From Cyrtodaria siliqua (Eukaryota; Mollusca; Bivalvia; Adapedonta; Hiatellidae): a DNA stretch of 64,000 nt. A program made the position numbers and the translations under genes. A model generated the notes under the pieces. The model did not search any database. It saw only the letters and a program-made list of their open reading frames with translations, and was not told the DNA's origin. The DNA lies in NCBI GenBank assembly GCA_037043455.1, contig JAWPHD010000236.1, positions 62,001 to 126,000 of the forward strand, in the 5' to 3' direction. Shown one piece after another: positions 21,159 through 32,188 of this stretch; the stretch's first letter is position 1, and the number at the start of each line of letters is the position of its first letter.

Positions 21159-21380
21159 GAGCTACTGGAGTGGTTGCAGAAAACAATGATCGTGGCTCCA
21201 GCGAAAAATGGAGTGTTTACAAGAGAATTTGCAGCAACTCTGCAGTTCTGCAGGTGAGAAGTTTCTAGGTGCATACTGCGTATTTTTTGTTAAAATAAAA
21301 CTGTAGGGTGGGCCTGGAATGTTTATTCCTTTGGCGCCATATAACCTTTTTATGTTGGTGCATCGTAAAACCACAGTTCA
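21159..21380 (+). repeat. Interspersed SINE-like repeat (paired with 57600-57840)
   Basis: Shares GCAGAAAACAATGATCGTGG, AGCAACTCTGCAGTTCTGCA, GAAGTTTCTAGG, GGGTGGGCCTG and TTGGCGCCATA in the same order with 57600-57840. The 3' module GGCGCCATATAACCTTTT also occurs at 30985-31010. The first 95 bases look like a perfect exon (acceptor TGTTTCAG, donor GTGAGA) but are part of the repeat. Confidence 0.6.
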
Positions 21381-22510
21381 ACTCATCTCATTTAGGTTGA
21401 TGATGTACACGTGTACATAGAGGTGTTGGCGTACCAATTCTAGGTTGAGTGTGTTTAATATTGTATGTTCAAAAATGTCGGTGTTGAATTGCTCACAGGA
21501 TGCTGTTATTTATTACCATAACTGGTATATACACTACTCATTTTTTATAATCAGTAACTTTTCAAAGAATTATATATTGTTTAATAATTCATATTTTCAT
21601 TTAAAATGTTAACTGACATCGTTTAACAAATATCACTAGCGATTTATAAAACTTAATCTACCTTGATTGGACGAAAACCTTGTTGATAAACTTAATAAAA
21701 TATTGGTATGTGTTTCGGTGATTTCCAGTTTTTAGTATTTGTGTTATTTTTAATAAACCTGGGTGACCGATTATAAAAGTTGAGTAGTGTATATATTTAT
21801 GGTTTACATAGAGGATCTGTGTATTATTGATTTTAATAAACAAGTTGCATAAAATGATAGGATACGAGGATCTGACGAGTGATAGTTTCACTTTAATGTT
21901 GTCAGTTTGCCTTAAATACAGTGGCAATTTGTAATAGAAATCATGACGTTGTGATGTTGTTTTCATGACGTCGGCTACGTTACGCGTCTAATGCGTTCGC
22001 CTTACAAATAATTGCGACACCTTGAACCAAATTTAACGCAATTGACATGCATTAAAGAAAGTAAGACTTCAAATAATGATAAATAATTAAGGTGTCTGAA
22101 AGTATCATATGATACACGATGCAAACAATTGGGATTAAATGTTTTACTGTACACAAACACAGTGATTCGGTCCTCATTTGCATCTGTAATACACTAATGT
22201 ATTACGAGAAATAAGTCATGGCTTTATTACATTCCCAGAAGCCATGTTATGTGATAAAATATTATGATTAATTTATTTATGTAGCAATATCTTCTTGTTG
22301 AAATCCTGAATCTGTAATTTAATTGTAGAATGATGTTTACACATCTATATTTTTGTTAATTTATTTGTTTATTTATTTAGAGGTTTATTATACTTATTGT
22401 AGTTGCTAGAATATATTGTGGTTATTGTTTGTCATGCCATTAGTGAGAAGTATTTTTACTTGTATTAAATGATGATCTAAATGTTACTTCATCTTTACAC
22501 ATTCTTTCAG
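21381..22510. other. Non-coding stretch, nothing firm
   Basis: AT-rich. 21805-21875 has GAGGATC at both ends (AGAGGATCTGTGTATTATTG and ACGAGGATCTGACG) and may be a decayed foldback. No coding signal. Confidence 0.35.
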
Positions 22511-22593
22511 AAGCATTCACTATTTTGACACCACTTGTTTCAGCCAAAGGTTTTTGGGACCTTTCCGACAAAATTCAACAAGTACCTCAATAA
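22511..22593 (+). CDS. Candidate last coding exon of the PTB/PID-like gene
   Basis: Follows acceptor ACATTCTTTCAG and accepts the single base left by exon f, giving E-A-F-T-I-L-T-P-L-V-S-A-K-G and a stop TAA at 22591-22593. 'A-F' after the exon f helix (AKLILCTI-EAFTIL) is how PTB C-terminal helices end, and the phase fits, so this could close a small PTB-only protein of roughly 150 or more residues. The sequence appears unique in the window. Against it: a 6.7-kb intron, an AT-rich tail, and no partner evidence. Confidence 0.35.
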
Positions 22594-23080
22594 ATTGTTG
22601 TTCAGTGAAAAAGACAAATTTAATGGTAAATAAAAATATCTTTCTTTTCTGAATCGGTTGAGAAAGAAAAAATGTATGTACTAAATTTATTTTTGATAGG
22701 GCATTTTCAATGCACAATTCTGCTGCATCAAACATTTGAAAAAAAAAAAAAATCTGCTGAATTTGTATTCAAAATAGGTTTTAATGTGTTGAATAAACTT
22801 AAACTAATACACTCTGAAAGTTGTATAGCAAAACATTAAGACTACCTGAAGTTATGTGAGATTTCTTAATTTTCTGCTGTCCCAGCAACAAGAAATTTAC
22901 ATGGGAAAAGCTCCGTCAAAAAACTTTTTGCCTGTACAATATTTATTTCTCAACCGATTGTCAAAACTAAGGTAGTTTTATTTACCACTAAAATGTCAAT
23001 TCCAAGCATATATAATTTGAAAAAATAGTATTAAAATTGCTCATACTATTGCTGAAAAAAGCGCCCGGAGCAAAATACAT

Positions 23081-23546
23081 ATTATATATCATAAAATATA
23101 AGCGTTTTTCATTGGTCTAGAAGCAGTCACGTGTGATTAAATAGTTTTGACCTTTCTCATTGGAAATGTGCCAACCGCTCAATAGTTCATCATGTGACCG
23201 TGCAATATTAAATTTAGCTTGCAATAGTCTATCTGTCAGTGATGCACTTTTTTTAAAAAACAGCAAAGCATCTCACGACGTGCAATAATTGATCTGTGTC
23301 AGTGACGCAGCTTCAGGTGACCATGCAATAGTTATTCTATGTCAGTGATGCAGCATTACGGGACCGTGCAATAGTCGATCTATGTCAGTGATGCAGCATC
23401 ACAGGACCGTACAATAGTCGATCTGTGTCAGTGACGCGCTTGTTTAAATGAACAAAGGAAACAGATACATTGTTTACACGGCTCACACTCCAAATTTTAA
23501 TTTTATTAGTAAAAAATCAAAACTGTTATATTTTATGATATATAAT
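23081..23546. mobile_element. Non-autonomous TIR element with internal 43-bp tandem repeats
   Basis: Left end ATTATATATCATAAAATATA is inverted at the right as TATATTTTATGATATATAAT. Between them is a 43-bp tandem beginning TGCAATAGTCGATCTATGTC (23281, 23324, 23367, 23410, with a partial at 23220). No transposase. Superfamily unknown. Confidence 0.75.
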
Positions 23547-23554
23547 AAATAAAA

Positions 23555-23706
23555 CAACTATTTAATGCCTTAGTAGTCAATGGATTAGAACTATTTATCC
23601 ACGGGAGTAACTACTAACCCTTGAAGGATACTGTTGTTCTCGGGTCAGTAGTCACTCCCTCTGATAAATAGTTCTAACCATTGACTTCTAAGGAATTAAA
23701 TAGTTG
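23555..23706. mobile_element. Foldback MITE, 152 bp
   Basis: CAACTATTTAATGCCTTAG pairs with CTAAGGAATTAAATAGTTG, and GAACTATTTATC / GATAAATAGTTC and GTAACTACTAACCC / GGGTCAGTAGTCAC pair inside. It lies 8 bases after the right end of the TIR element at 23081. Confidence 0.8.
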
Positions 23707-23898
23707 TATACTATTCATATACATGCATTAAATGGACACACAACAATCTTGAGTCTTAAAGACTTGCAGCCATATTATAGTAGTTCTACACAATATGAAT
23801 ACCTGCAACAAGTTTCAGACTTGCGAATTGTTATATATACAGTACAGCTCAAAATAATAAAGTGCTGTAATTAAACAGTGTACTGTCTTTTTGCTATT

Positions 23899-25067
23899 TT
23901 TAGCTCTACTGATCAGAGATCAGCAGAGCTTATGCTGTGGTGCGGCGGCCGTCGTCTGTCGTCCGTTGTCCGTCTGTCCATCTGTCCGTAAACTTTTTAT
24001 TGTAGCGACTACTCCTCTGAAACTACTGAATGGATTTTCATGAAACTTTACAGAAATGTTGCCCATGAAGTCTAGTTGATCCTAGCAAAAATTCATGTTG
24101 ACGTGAAATCCAAGATGGCCGCAAAATCTAAAAATAGAGTTTTAAAGAACAAGTTTGTAGCGACTACTTTTTGAAAACTGTAAGTGATATTGATTAGGGA
24201 CTTTTTCTAAAATGATCAGCATGACATGATGTTGATCCTTGCCGAAAATCATTTTGATTTGACATTAAACATGGCTGCCAGCTGCCATCTTTGTTTACAT
24301 ACAGTTATATAGTAAAAACTTTTAGCGACTACTCCTCAGAAACTACTTGACGAATTTTCATGAAACTTTACAGGAATGTTGCTCTTGATGTCTAGTTGAT
24401 CCTAGCAAAATGTCAGACCAGCCGGAAATTCAAGATGGCCACCATGGCTAAAAATAGATTTTTAAAAAACTTTGTAGCGACTTCTTCTTGAAAACTGTAA
24501 GTGATATTGATATGGGACTTTTTCTAAAATGATCAGCATGACATGATGTTGATCCTTGTTTAAAATTGTTTCGATTCGTCATTAAATATGGCTGCCAGCG
24601 GCCATCTTTGTTTACATAGAGTTATATAGTAAATACTTTGTAGCGACTACTCCTCTGAAACTACTTCAAGGATTTTCATGAAACTTAACAGAAATGTTGC
24701 TCTTGATGTCTAGTTGATCGTAGCAAAATTTCAGGTTAGCTGGAAATTCAAGATGGCCGCCATGGCTAAAAACAGATTTTTAAAAAACAAATTTGTAGCG
24801 ACTACTTCTTGAAAACTATAAGTGATATTGATATGGGACTTTTTCTGAAATGATCAGCATGAAATGATGTTGGTCCTTGTGTAAAAAAATGTTGATTCAA
24901 CATAAAACATGGTTGCCAGCAGCCATCTTTGTTTATATAGAGTTATATATAAAGTCTTGTAACGACTTCTCTGAAACTACTTGATAGATTTTCATGAAAC
25001 TTCACAGGAATGCTGATCTAGCTATCAGAACCTATCAGTAGAGCTTCAAGGTCATTGACCTCTTGTT
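23899..25067 (+). mobile_element. Helentron-like element, family B (longest copy)
   Basis: 5' palindrome AGCTCTACTGATC..GATCAGCAGAGCT (23902 onward); 3' inverted CAGTAGAGCT, then AGGTCATTGACCT (25049-25061) and CTTGTT (25062-25067). There are four ~320-bp internal units (TGTAGCGACT-type starts at 24001, 24321, 24639, 24957) against three in the 10443 copy, so unit number varies between copies. Confidence 0.7.
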
Positions 25068-25464
25068 AAGTTTGTATTCCTTTACAATTGTTACATTACA
25101 CAGATGTAGTAACTTTTTATATGAATATGAAATCCATAATGTTAAAGATTAAGTAATTATTACTGTTCTATTTTGTGGTATTATTTCGAGGACATTTAGG
25201 CAAACCTATGGTAAAAAAACAAAAAACAAAAAAACATGTTCCTATTTTAATATCCCTGATATTTAAGTCTCAATCAGTACACACAGCTGTAATTAAAGTA
25301 AAATTACATAAACTGAGGTACGAAATTGCTTCAATACTGTTGAAATGTAGTTTATATGTTCAAACTGTTCTAAAGGCCTACAATATATATATTTTATTAG
25401 ATTATTTGGCTATATTGTTCAAAACCATCTTGATCCGTTTTCTTAAGGTATACGTAGTAGATAC

Positions 25465-25653
25465 TTAACCCTAAACCCGCTAAGCACGACTAATAGCCTT
25501 TGCGTCCATTGTAAACCCAGATCAGCCTGCGAGTAACTCGCAGGCAGCTGATCGGTCATTTTCCTCCCCAAAAAACCTTTGTCACATAAATGGAATGGTC
25601 TTAATTCAAAGAAAGAACAGTCCATTATATATATGTAGTGGGTTAAGGGTTAA
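25465..25653. mobile_element. TTAA-ended MITE with strong internal hairpin
   Basis: Ends TTAACCCTAAACCCGCTA and TAGTGGGTTAAGGGTTAA are inverted repeats bounded by TTAA, as for piggyBac-type targets. The centre holds GATCAGCCTGCGAGT / ACTCGCAGGCAGCTGATC, a stable hairpin with a small bulge. Confidence 0.7.
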
Positions 25654-25689
25654 ATAACCCATTATCATTCTCATAAAACTAGGATAAAT

Positions 25690-26405
25690 CCTTCCTTAAA
25701 TAGTTATTTTCAGGCATTTAAGTTGTTTTTGAAATAACAGAAACAAGTTATTTTCAAAAAACAAAATTATTTCCCTTTGACACGGAGTAAAAGTACAGTC
25801 AAACCTGTGTTAGTGGTCACCTCTATTAAGCAACCACCTGTTTTAAGCAGCCACATTTTCTATATCCCGTTTAAACAATGTTAATGTAAATCAACCTTTA
25901 TTAAGCAGCCACCTGCCTTTATTGGTCTTTCCCTCGAGTGGCTGCTTAAGACAGGTTTGACTGTACATTACTTTTGGTAAAATAACTTGTTAAGGATACT
26001 TTCGTGAAAAATTATTTCATCTTAATAAAACTAGCTGCTGCAGTACTAAAGTCCACGCAATAAATGCTTTCAACATAATACTTGCCCATCTAATTGAATA
26101 ATGATGGCACCATTAGGTATGTTTGCCCTAGAGTCAAATAATTACCAATTTTTTAGCTTCTTTAAGAGCTTTCGTTAAAGGTTTCTAAACATTGCGTAAA
26201 GTAAGTAGTGGCAAGTTAATTAACAACACAGATGATAGGATCAGGGGGAAAATATCAGGTTACAGTAAAATTCTGGTTTGGATAGAAAACAGATTTAAAA
26301 CTAGATGGAAGTGAATTGCTAACTGAAAATAGATTGTTGCAGTTATTTTGAAAAAATACAACACCCAAAAAAACAAACTTGAACAAGTTACACCAGTGAC
26401 TGATT
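25690..26405 (-). repeat. Interspersed repeat, inverted partner of 790-1375, split by a MITE
   Basis: Reads on the minus strand like 790-1375 (see there). Compared with that copy it has an extra segment, 25796-25963, flanked by TA, which is the Tc1-type MITE. Confidence 0.55.
25796..25963. mobile_element. Tc1/mariner-type MITE, 168 bp
   Basis: CAGTCAAACCTGT at the left and ACAGGTTTGACTG at the right, flanked on both sides by the TA target typical of Tc1/mariner. Internal AGCAACCACCTGTTTTAAGC and AAGCAGCCACCTGCCTTTAT are related, so the element partly duplicates itself. No transposase. Confidence 0.85.
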
Positions 26406-26540
26406 ATAGGTATCGCTACAAAATGTCTTAATACTTTCAATTGTTCCTAATATTTACTGTAACAATGAAAAAGTCGACGAGCATTCTATGTTTACCTAAG
26501 ACAACTATGGTCTTTATGTTGATCGGAGAACATAACATGT

Positions 26541-26779
26541 ATATATACTTAACGCCTTTAAAAGTGCAATTTTTTTTATTTTGTGTTTATTTTTAATTAA
26601 AATGTCTCCAAGTTCGATTGCATAATTCCGATTTTACTTCTTTCAATACATGAATTTGATCAGTCACCAGATTTATAGGGAATGTGGATAATTTCTAACA
26701 TGTACATAACACTACAATCGATCTTGGAAATAAACACAAAATAAAAAAACTTGCACTTTTAATGGCGTTAAGTATATAT
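26541..26779. mobile_element. Non-autonomous TIR element, ~239 bp
   Basis: TATATACTTAACGCCTTTAA and GTGCAATTTTTTTTATTTTG at the left match the inverted ACAAAATAAAAAAACTTGCA and TAATGGCGTTAAGTATATA at the right: arms of about 50 bp. No coding sequence. Confidence 0.75.
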
Positions 26780-26840
26780 TAAACACGGTTATTTTGTGTA
26801 TGTTCGGTCACTTGTTATTTACAAGGTTGGCACACATAAA

Positions 26841-26977
26841 GAGGATCTTACACGAGTACTCATTCGTTATTGAATGTATTAAATGAGTTGGCATGAGCAT
26901 TATATCATTTTTGCTAAAGACATGAAAGAGTTTAATAAATTCAATAATGAATGAGAACGAATGTTAGATTCTATTTA
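26841..26977. mobile_element. Foldback MITE, decayed (GATCCTCTATTTA family)
   Basis: GAGGATCTTACACGAGTACT, then CATTCGTTATTGAAT and AGCATTATATCATTTTTGC, match the right arm and centre of the 16300 element; ends GAATGTTAGATTCTATTTAT. The arms are no longer fully complementary. Confidence 0.55.
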
Positions 26978-27939
26978 TCACATAACTAATTCATCGACTT
27001 TTATTACAATTTCCTGTTCTTTGAACATGAAAAACCGACATAAATCGTGAAAATTGGATCATAGTCATTATCGATCTTTTGACAGCACGTACTAGGCTTA
27101 TTTTCATAGTTATATAACTAGTTGTATATCGGAAATATAGAATGGAGTTATTCCACTCCCATACCAAAAGTTATTTGATAAGTAAATTTAATTAGAGGTG
27201 TTTGGTATTGTTTATTTTTAGTTCTTTACCGCATTAATTTTCTTTAGTTTCATGTTCACCCCTTGAAATATCAACTACATTTTGGTTCACAGTGCATTGG
27301 GTAGTAAAGGATCACTATGGTTAAAAGCGTAAATTTAAAACTAAATATAACTTTCAAGACAGTTTCTTACTAGATTCTGCTCTCTCAGCAATATCAATGC
27401 TAACCAAAATTATTATGAACTATGCCTTATACTTGTGTTAGTTAACTGTTGAAAATCTGCCATATGACTGTTTACGGAATCCCTGAAAGTTTAAAACTCC
27501 AAATCATGGATCTTTTGATGATCATGTGTCTGAGCATTTTACATCAATGTGTATTAAAAATAACATCTGTTCATTTTGTATTTCATTTTAACTATATTGT
27601 TTTTTTTATCATTTAAAAAACTCGCATCCTTCAGGCAGTAACGGATTACTTTTCTTGATAGGTGCTACACTGAGTGGGTATTTATTCAAGGAAATATGTG
27701 CCAAATCTTTGCGCTAATGTATTCATGGTATAATTGTATGCTTATATGATCTATCTTCAAACATGGAAAGTTTCATAAAAAAACAAATGCATGCAAGTTG
27801 AATAAATGAAATGTAAACATAAACCGATCAGCTACTACCGATGATCCACTACTACCGCAAGCACTGTATAATTATGTAATTTTATATGGGCTACATGTTG
27901 GTGTGTTCTTATTTCTAAACTGAAACTGTGCGTTATTTC
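26978..27939. other. Non-coding stretch, nothing recognised
   Basis: AT-rich. No open frame above background, no tRNA boxes, no strong inverted repeat. Confidence 0.4.
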
Positions 27940-28141
27940 TAAAGGGACACTTGGTAATCTTGCAGCATGTATCAAACATCTCATTTATCCAGTATCATTT
28001 TGACTTTATTTGCAAAACATTTGGCTTTGAATTAATATTCTAATAGTTAATATTATTGATTGCAAGAATGCAAATTATAAAGAAAAACTAAAGGTCGCCG
28101 TGTTTAAAAAAACAAATCAGGATTGCCATGTGTCCCTTTAA
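27940..28141. mobile_element. TTAA-type MITE (piggyBac-like ends)
   Basis: Left TAAAGGGACACTTGGTAATC and right GATTGCCATGTGTCCCTTTA are ~20-bp terminal inverted repeats. TTAA is intact at the right and CTAA at the left. Solo versions of this end occur at 77, 15918, 18695, 60359 and 62018. Confidence 0.6.
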
Positions 28142-28503
28142 CATGTTTGAATTTACCTTTATTGAATCTCAAACACACGTGTATTGTATAATCCATAACA
28201 AACCAACTTGTATTTATATTATTTCTATGTCTTCCATCCAATATTCTTTTCTTTTATTGCTTGATACAGTTAGTAAAGAGCTGATGTTATTTTCTCATTA
28301 AATAAATTGAAGAAAATGATTTTTTCAGTTTTAGTTTTTGACTCCCATTTTCTTAAGCTGAATAACATCACTAATATCACGCGACTGTGTCAGAAAGCTC
28401 GCAAAATGTTTTAAGGGACTTGCGGCGATCTGAAGAGTGATTAGTGTAATGAAAACATTCATAGCATACCTTAAACCGCATGTTACCTTTGGTTTAATTA
28501 TTG

Positions 28504-29436
28504 TTAGCCGAATTGCGAAGCCAATCCAGACATGGTTTTGGTGAATTCCGTCTTGTCCGTCCGTGCGTGCATCTGTCCGTCTACGCGTTTTGATGTTTCA
28601 ATTAATGTTTTTGTTTTCCCTCATTTCTCAAAAACTAATTGTCCAAAAGCTTTGAAACTTGGCGCACTTGTTCATTATCATTACACAGTGTTAAATGACA
28701 AGAACCATATCTATGTCTTTTATATTACCTGAATTTTCTCCTTTTAGACTTAGAATTTTCAGGTAAAATGTTGAATGTACAGTCATATTCCAAACATTTG
28801 CCCAGAAGTTTTTAAACTTTGCGTCCATGTTCATCATCATTACGCAACCATATAACTGTTATGCATTTTACCATAATTATCCTCTCCTGTTATACTCAGG
28901 ATTTCAGTTAAATTGTGAATGTACAGTCGTATTCCAAATAACAATTGGGAGAAGACTTCGAAACTTGGCACACATGTTCATCATCCTAAAACAATCATAA
29001 TGCGGAAAGCACCATAACTCTGTCTTGCATTGTACTAGAATTACACCTTTTCCCACGTAATATGTGTTAATGTACAATCCAGTGTTCCAAAAAGCAATGG
29101 ACAGAAAACTTTCAAACGTAGCGTACATGTTCATCACCATTGCACAACCATAACTGACAAGCACTATAACTCTTGTCTGCATTTTTCAGAATTATGCCCC
29201 TTTTCAACTAGATGTTTGGTTAAAATTTTGAATGTACAATCATATTCCTAAAACCTATTGACAAAAGCTTTTAAACTTGACATACATGTTCATCTTCTGT
29301 GTTACAAGCACCATAACTCTTGTGCCTTTAACCAAATCTTTCCCTTTTTCATGTTTGACGTCTGCTGTAAAAGTAAGCACTTTGCAATCCGGCATTCGCA
29401 AATCCGGCATTCGCACCAGTATCATGGATTCTTGTT
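28504..29436 (+). mobile_element. Helentron-like element, family A (long copy with ~150-bp tandem units)
   Basis: 5' GCCGAATTGC (28507-28516) is inverted at 29384-29393 (GCAATCCGGC) and again in part at 29401; it ends ATCATGGATTCTTGTT. The interior repeats 'catgttcatcatcattac'-type units near 28672, 28826, 28972, 29127 and 29284. It shares the 5' region and GTCCGTCTACGCGTTTTGA with the copy at 7217, which lacks the tandem expansion. Non-coding. Confidence 0.65.
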
Positions 29437-30110
29437 TATGAACATGTTTGGTCTAAAGATGGATGTCTGGGCTTGTTTTTGTTGCTATTTTATAAAAATT
29501 GGGTTTAAGTACCTATTTCGAGCCTATTGTATACATTTGTTGGGGAGAGAATTTGTATATGTAACTGTAAATCACTGTTGGACATACAATTGCATGAGAA
29601 AAGTATTCCATCCCATTTAATTATTGTTTATAAAGTATTTGGTCTAAAACTCGACAACTCTGTGAATTTGTGTTGTATAAATATGAACTCATATGGTGCT
29701 TTAGCTGTTCTCTTTTGGTGTCTTGACGTGCTTTTTATTGAAACTGTATAATTGAAAATAAAACAGTATACGTAACTAATAACAATAACAGTACACTAAA
29801 TATAAAATGTGTCCGTAAAATGACATTTCTATGCTATATCTAAAGTGGGTGGGCTATTTCCATATGCAACCTATCAAATTGTTTAAAGGTTAGTGAACTA
29901 GTCTTTATTAGATATGTCATTATCTGGAAACGACAATTTTCATACAAACTGTATATATGTATATGGCTCTCAATTAACTCCATCAATTGACCCTACATTG
30001 CACTTGGTAATTTATAAACATAAATAAATTTTCCAAACAGTGTGCAACTTTAACTCTAAATATTCTTGTTCATGCATATCTGCAATGTTGCAGTTTTAGA
30101 AAATGTGTTG
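29437..30110. other. Non-coding stretch, nothing recognised
   Basis: Overlapping short open frames (29258-29751) are AT-rich and lack any domain or splice support. Confidence 0.35.
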
Positions 30111-30114
30111 GTAT

Positions 30115-30560
30115 CTTCAAGATCAAGGTCACACGGAAGGTCATTCATTGCTTATATGCATATAATTAGGCCACATTTGTGTTTGTGTCAGAACTTTTCA
30201 TGCATTGAGGATTTTAAAATAAATTGGCATAAATAAAATGGATGGATTTCAAAATAACGGGGCACATTTACTCATCTCGTCAATACATTGTGCAGGACCG
30301 AACGCTCATGTCAGTATATATAAGGTCAAGGTCACTCTGAATGTCACTTCGTATATGCCTTTAATAAGGGCCATATCTTGTCCACTACCCAGCTGTTAAA
30401 TGCATGAAAGGATTTCAGATTGACACACATTTACTCATGTTGTCAAGACGACGTGCAAAACCCCAACACCTGAATGTCAGTATCTTCAAGGTCTCCCTGG
30501 AGATTGTTCACCGCTTATATGCCTATAGTAAGATGCATTTTGTCCACACTATAACTATTG
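30115..30560 (+). repeat. Decayed ~180-bp tandem repeat
   Basis: 'gtatcttcaagatcaaggtcac' recurs near 30110, as 'gtatatataaggtcaaggtcac' at 30313 and 'gtatcttcaaggtctcc' at 30480, each followed about 30 bp later by 'cttatatgc' or 'gtatatgcc'. Probably the interior of an eroded helentron-like repeat; no ends found. Confidence 0.45.
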
Positions 30561-30795
30561 CAAGTCAAAAACAAAAACATGTAGTTGCATGCTTTGATTG
30601 GTGTGAAGACAGGTATGAATAGAGTATACAACGGTTTTCGGTTTGAAAGTCTTGCAATAATATTTAAATCATTTTAAGTTAATATGACGACAATAGTATT
30701 AAATAATGCGACATTCAACATCCGATCAAAAGCATTTATTCCATTCTGCTATGTATTCATTAACACGTAGCATGCTTTCCTTCACTGTAAAGTTA

Positions 30796-30845
30796 GTTGC
30801 CAGTTTGCCGTTCGCAATTCAAATTGCAAATTGCGAACTGGCAAC
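30796..30845. repeat. 50-bp imperfect palindrome
   Basis: GTTGCCAGTT..TTCGCAATT pairs with AATTGCGAACTGGCAAC around a short CAAATTGCA loop. It stands alone with no flanking duplication seen. Confidence 0.6.
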
Positions 30846-30964
30846 TGGCTGAATTTCGAACTGAATGTTAATTATATGTCTAGACATCAGAGTGATTAAT
30901 TTGGTGTGTGTTCACAATGAAATTTCCATATCAACAACAAGGCGGGCATCTCGATGTACATGTA

Positions 30965-31054
30965 AGATGAGCCTGGCATGTTCATGCCTTTTAGGCGCCA
31001 TATAACCTTTTCATGTGTTGGTGCGCCTTAAAACCCCAATTCAATTCAATTCAA
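30965..31054 (+). repeat. SINE 3' module with (ATTCA)n tail
   Basis: GAGCCTGGCATGTTCATGCC, GGCGCCATATAACCTTTTCA and tail CCCAATTCAATTCAATTCAA. It is the 3' part of the repeat at 21159 and 57600 and is directly joined to a 5'-truncated family B element at 31055. Confidence 0.6.
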
Positions 31055-32032
31055 TTTCATGAAACTTTACAGAAATGTTGCCCATGAAGTCTAGTTGATC
31101 CTAGCAAAAATTCATGTTGGTGTGAAATCCAAGATGGCCACCAAATCTAAAAATAGATTTTTAAAGAACAAGTTTGTAGCGACTACTTCTTGAAAACTCT
31201 AAGTGATATTGATATGGAACTTTTTCTAAAATGATCAGCATGACATGATGTTGGTCCTTGTCGAAAATCGTTTTGATTCGATGTTAAACATGGCTGCCAT
31301 CTTTGTTTACATAGAGTTATTTAGTAAAAAATTGTAGCGACTACTCCTCTGAAACTACTCAACGGATTTTTATGAAACTTCACACGAATGTTGCTCTTGA
31401 TGTCTAATTGATCCTAGCAAAACTTCAGGTCGGCCGGACATTTAAGATGGCCGTCACGGCTAAAAATAGATTTTCAAAAAACAAGTTTGTAGCGACTACT
31501 TCTTGAAAACTATAAGTGGTATTGATATGGGACTTTTTCTAAAATGATCTGCATGACATGATGTTGGTCCTTGTCGAAAATTGTTTGATTCGATGTTAAA
31601 CATGGCTATCAGCGGCCATCTTTGTTGACATAGAGTTATCCAGTAAAAACTTGTAGCGACTACTCCTCTCTAATTTCTTGACGGATTTTCATGAAACTTC
31701 ACAGGAATATTGCTCTTGATGTCTTTTTGATCCTAGCAAAATTTCAGTTCGGCCGGAAATTCAAGATGGCCGCCATGGCTCAAAATAGATTTTCAAAATA
31801 CAAGTTTGTAGCGACTACTTCTTGAAAACTGTAAGTGATATTGATATGGGACTTTTTCTAAAATGGTCAGTATGACATGATGTTGATCCTTGACAAAGCG
31901 GCCATCTTTGTTTACATAGAGTTATATAATGAAAACTTGTAGCGACTACTCCTCTGAAACTTCTACTTGACGGATTTTCATGAACCTTCACAGGAATGCT
32001 GATCTAGCTATCAAAAACCTTGACCTCTTGTT
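31055..32032 (+). mobile_element. Helentron-like element, family B (5'-truncated)
   Basis: Begins inside the unit (TTTCATGAAACTTTACAGAA) right at the end of a SINE tail, and ends TTGACCTCTTGTT. Three ~300-bp units are visible ('tgtagcgactactcctct' at 31334, 31651 and 31937). The 3' subterminal inverted repeat and the left half of the hairpin are lost in this copy. Confidence 0.65.
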
Positions 32033-32188
32033 ATTACATGCATTTTCTCAAACAGTTTTAAATGGGTTGTTCTCAAACTTCAAATACACATAACTGATGA
32101 CCTTATGTCTCTTTACATCAAAAATAATTGATTGCCTACTTTATGACAGAATTAATGCCCTTTGTTTGACTTATGACCCCTTGACTTA

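Noticed and set aside
21159..21254. Exon-like stretch with perfect acceptor and donor, reading ELLEWLQKTMIVAPAKNGVF
   Set aside because: The same sequence plus flanks recurs at 57600-57840 within an interspersed repeat, and both of two frames are open. Treated as repeat, though exonisation cannot be excluded.
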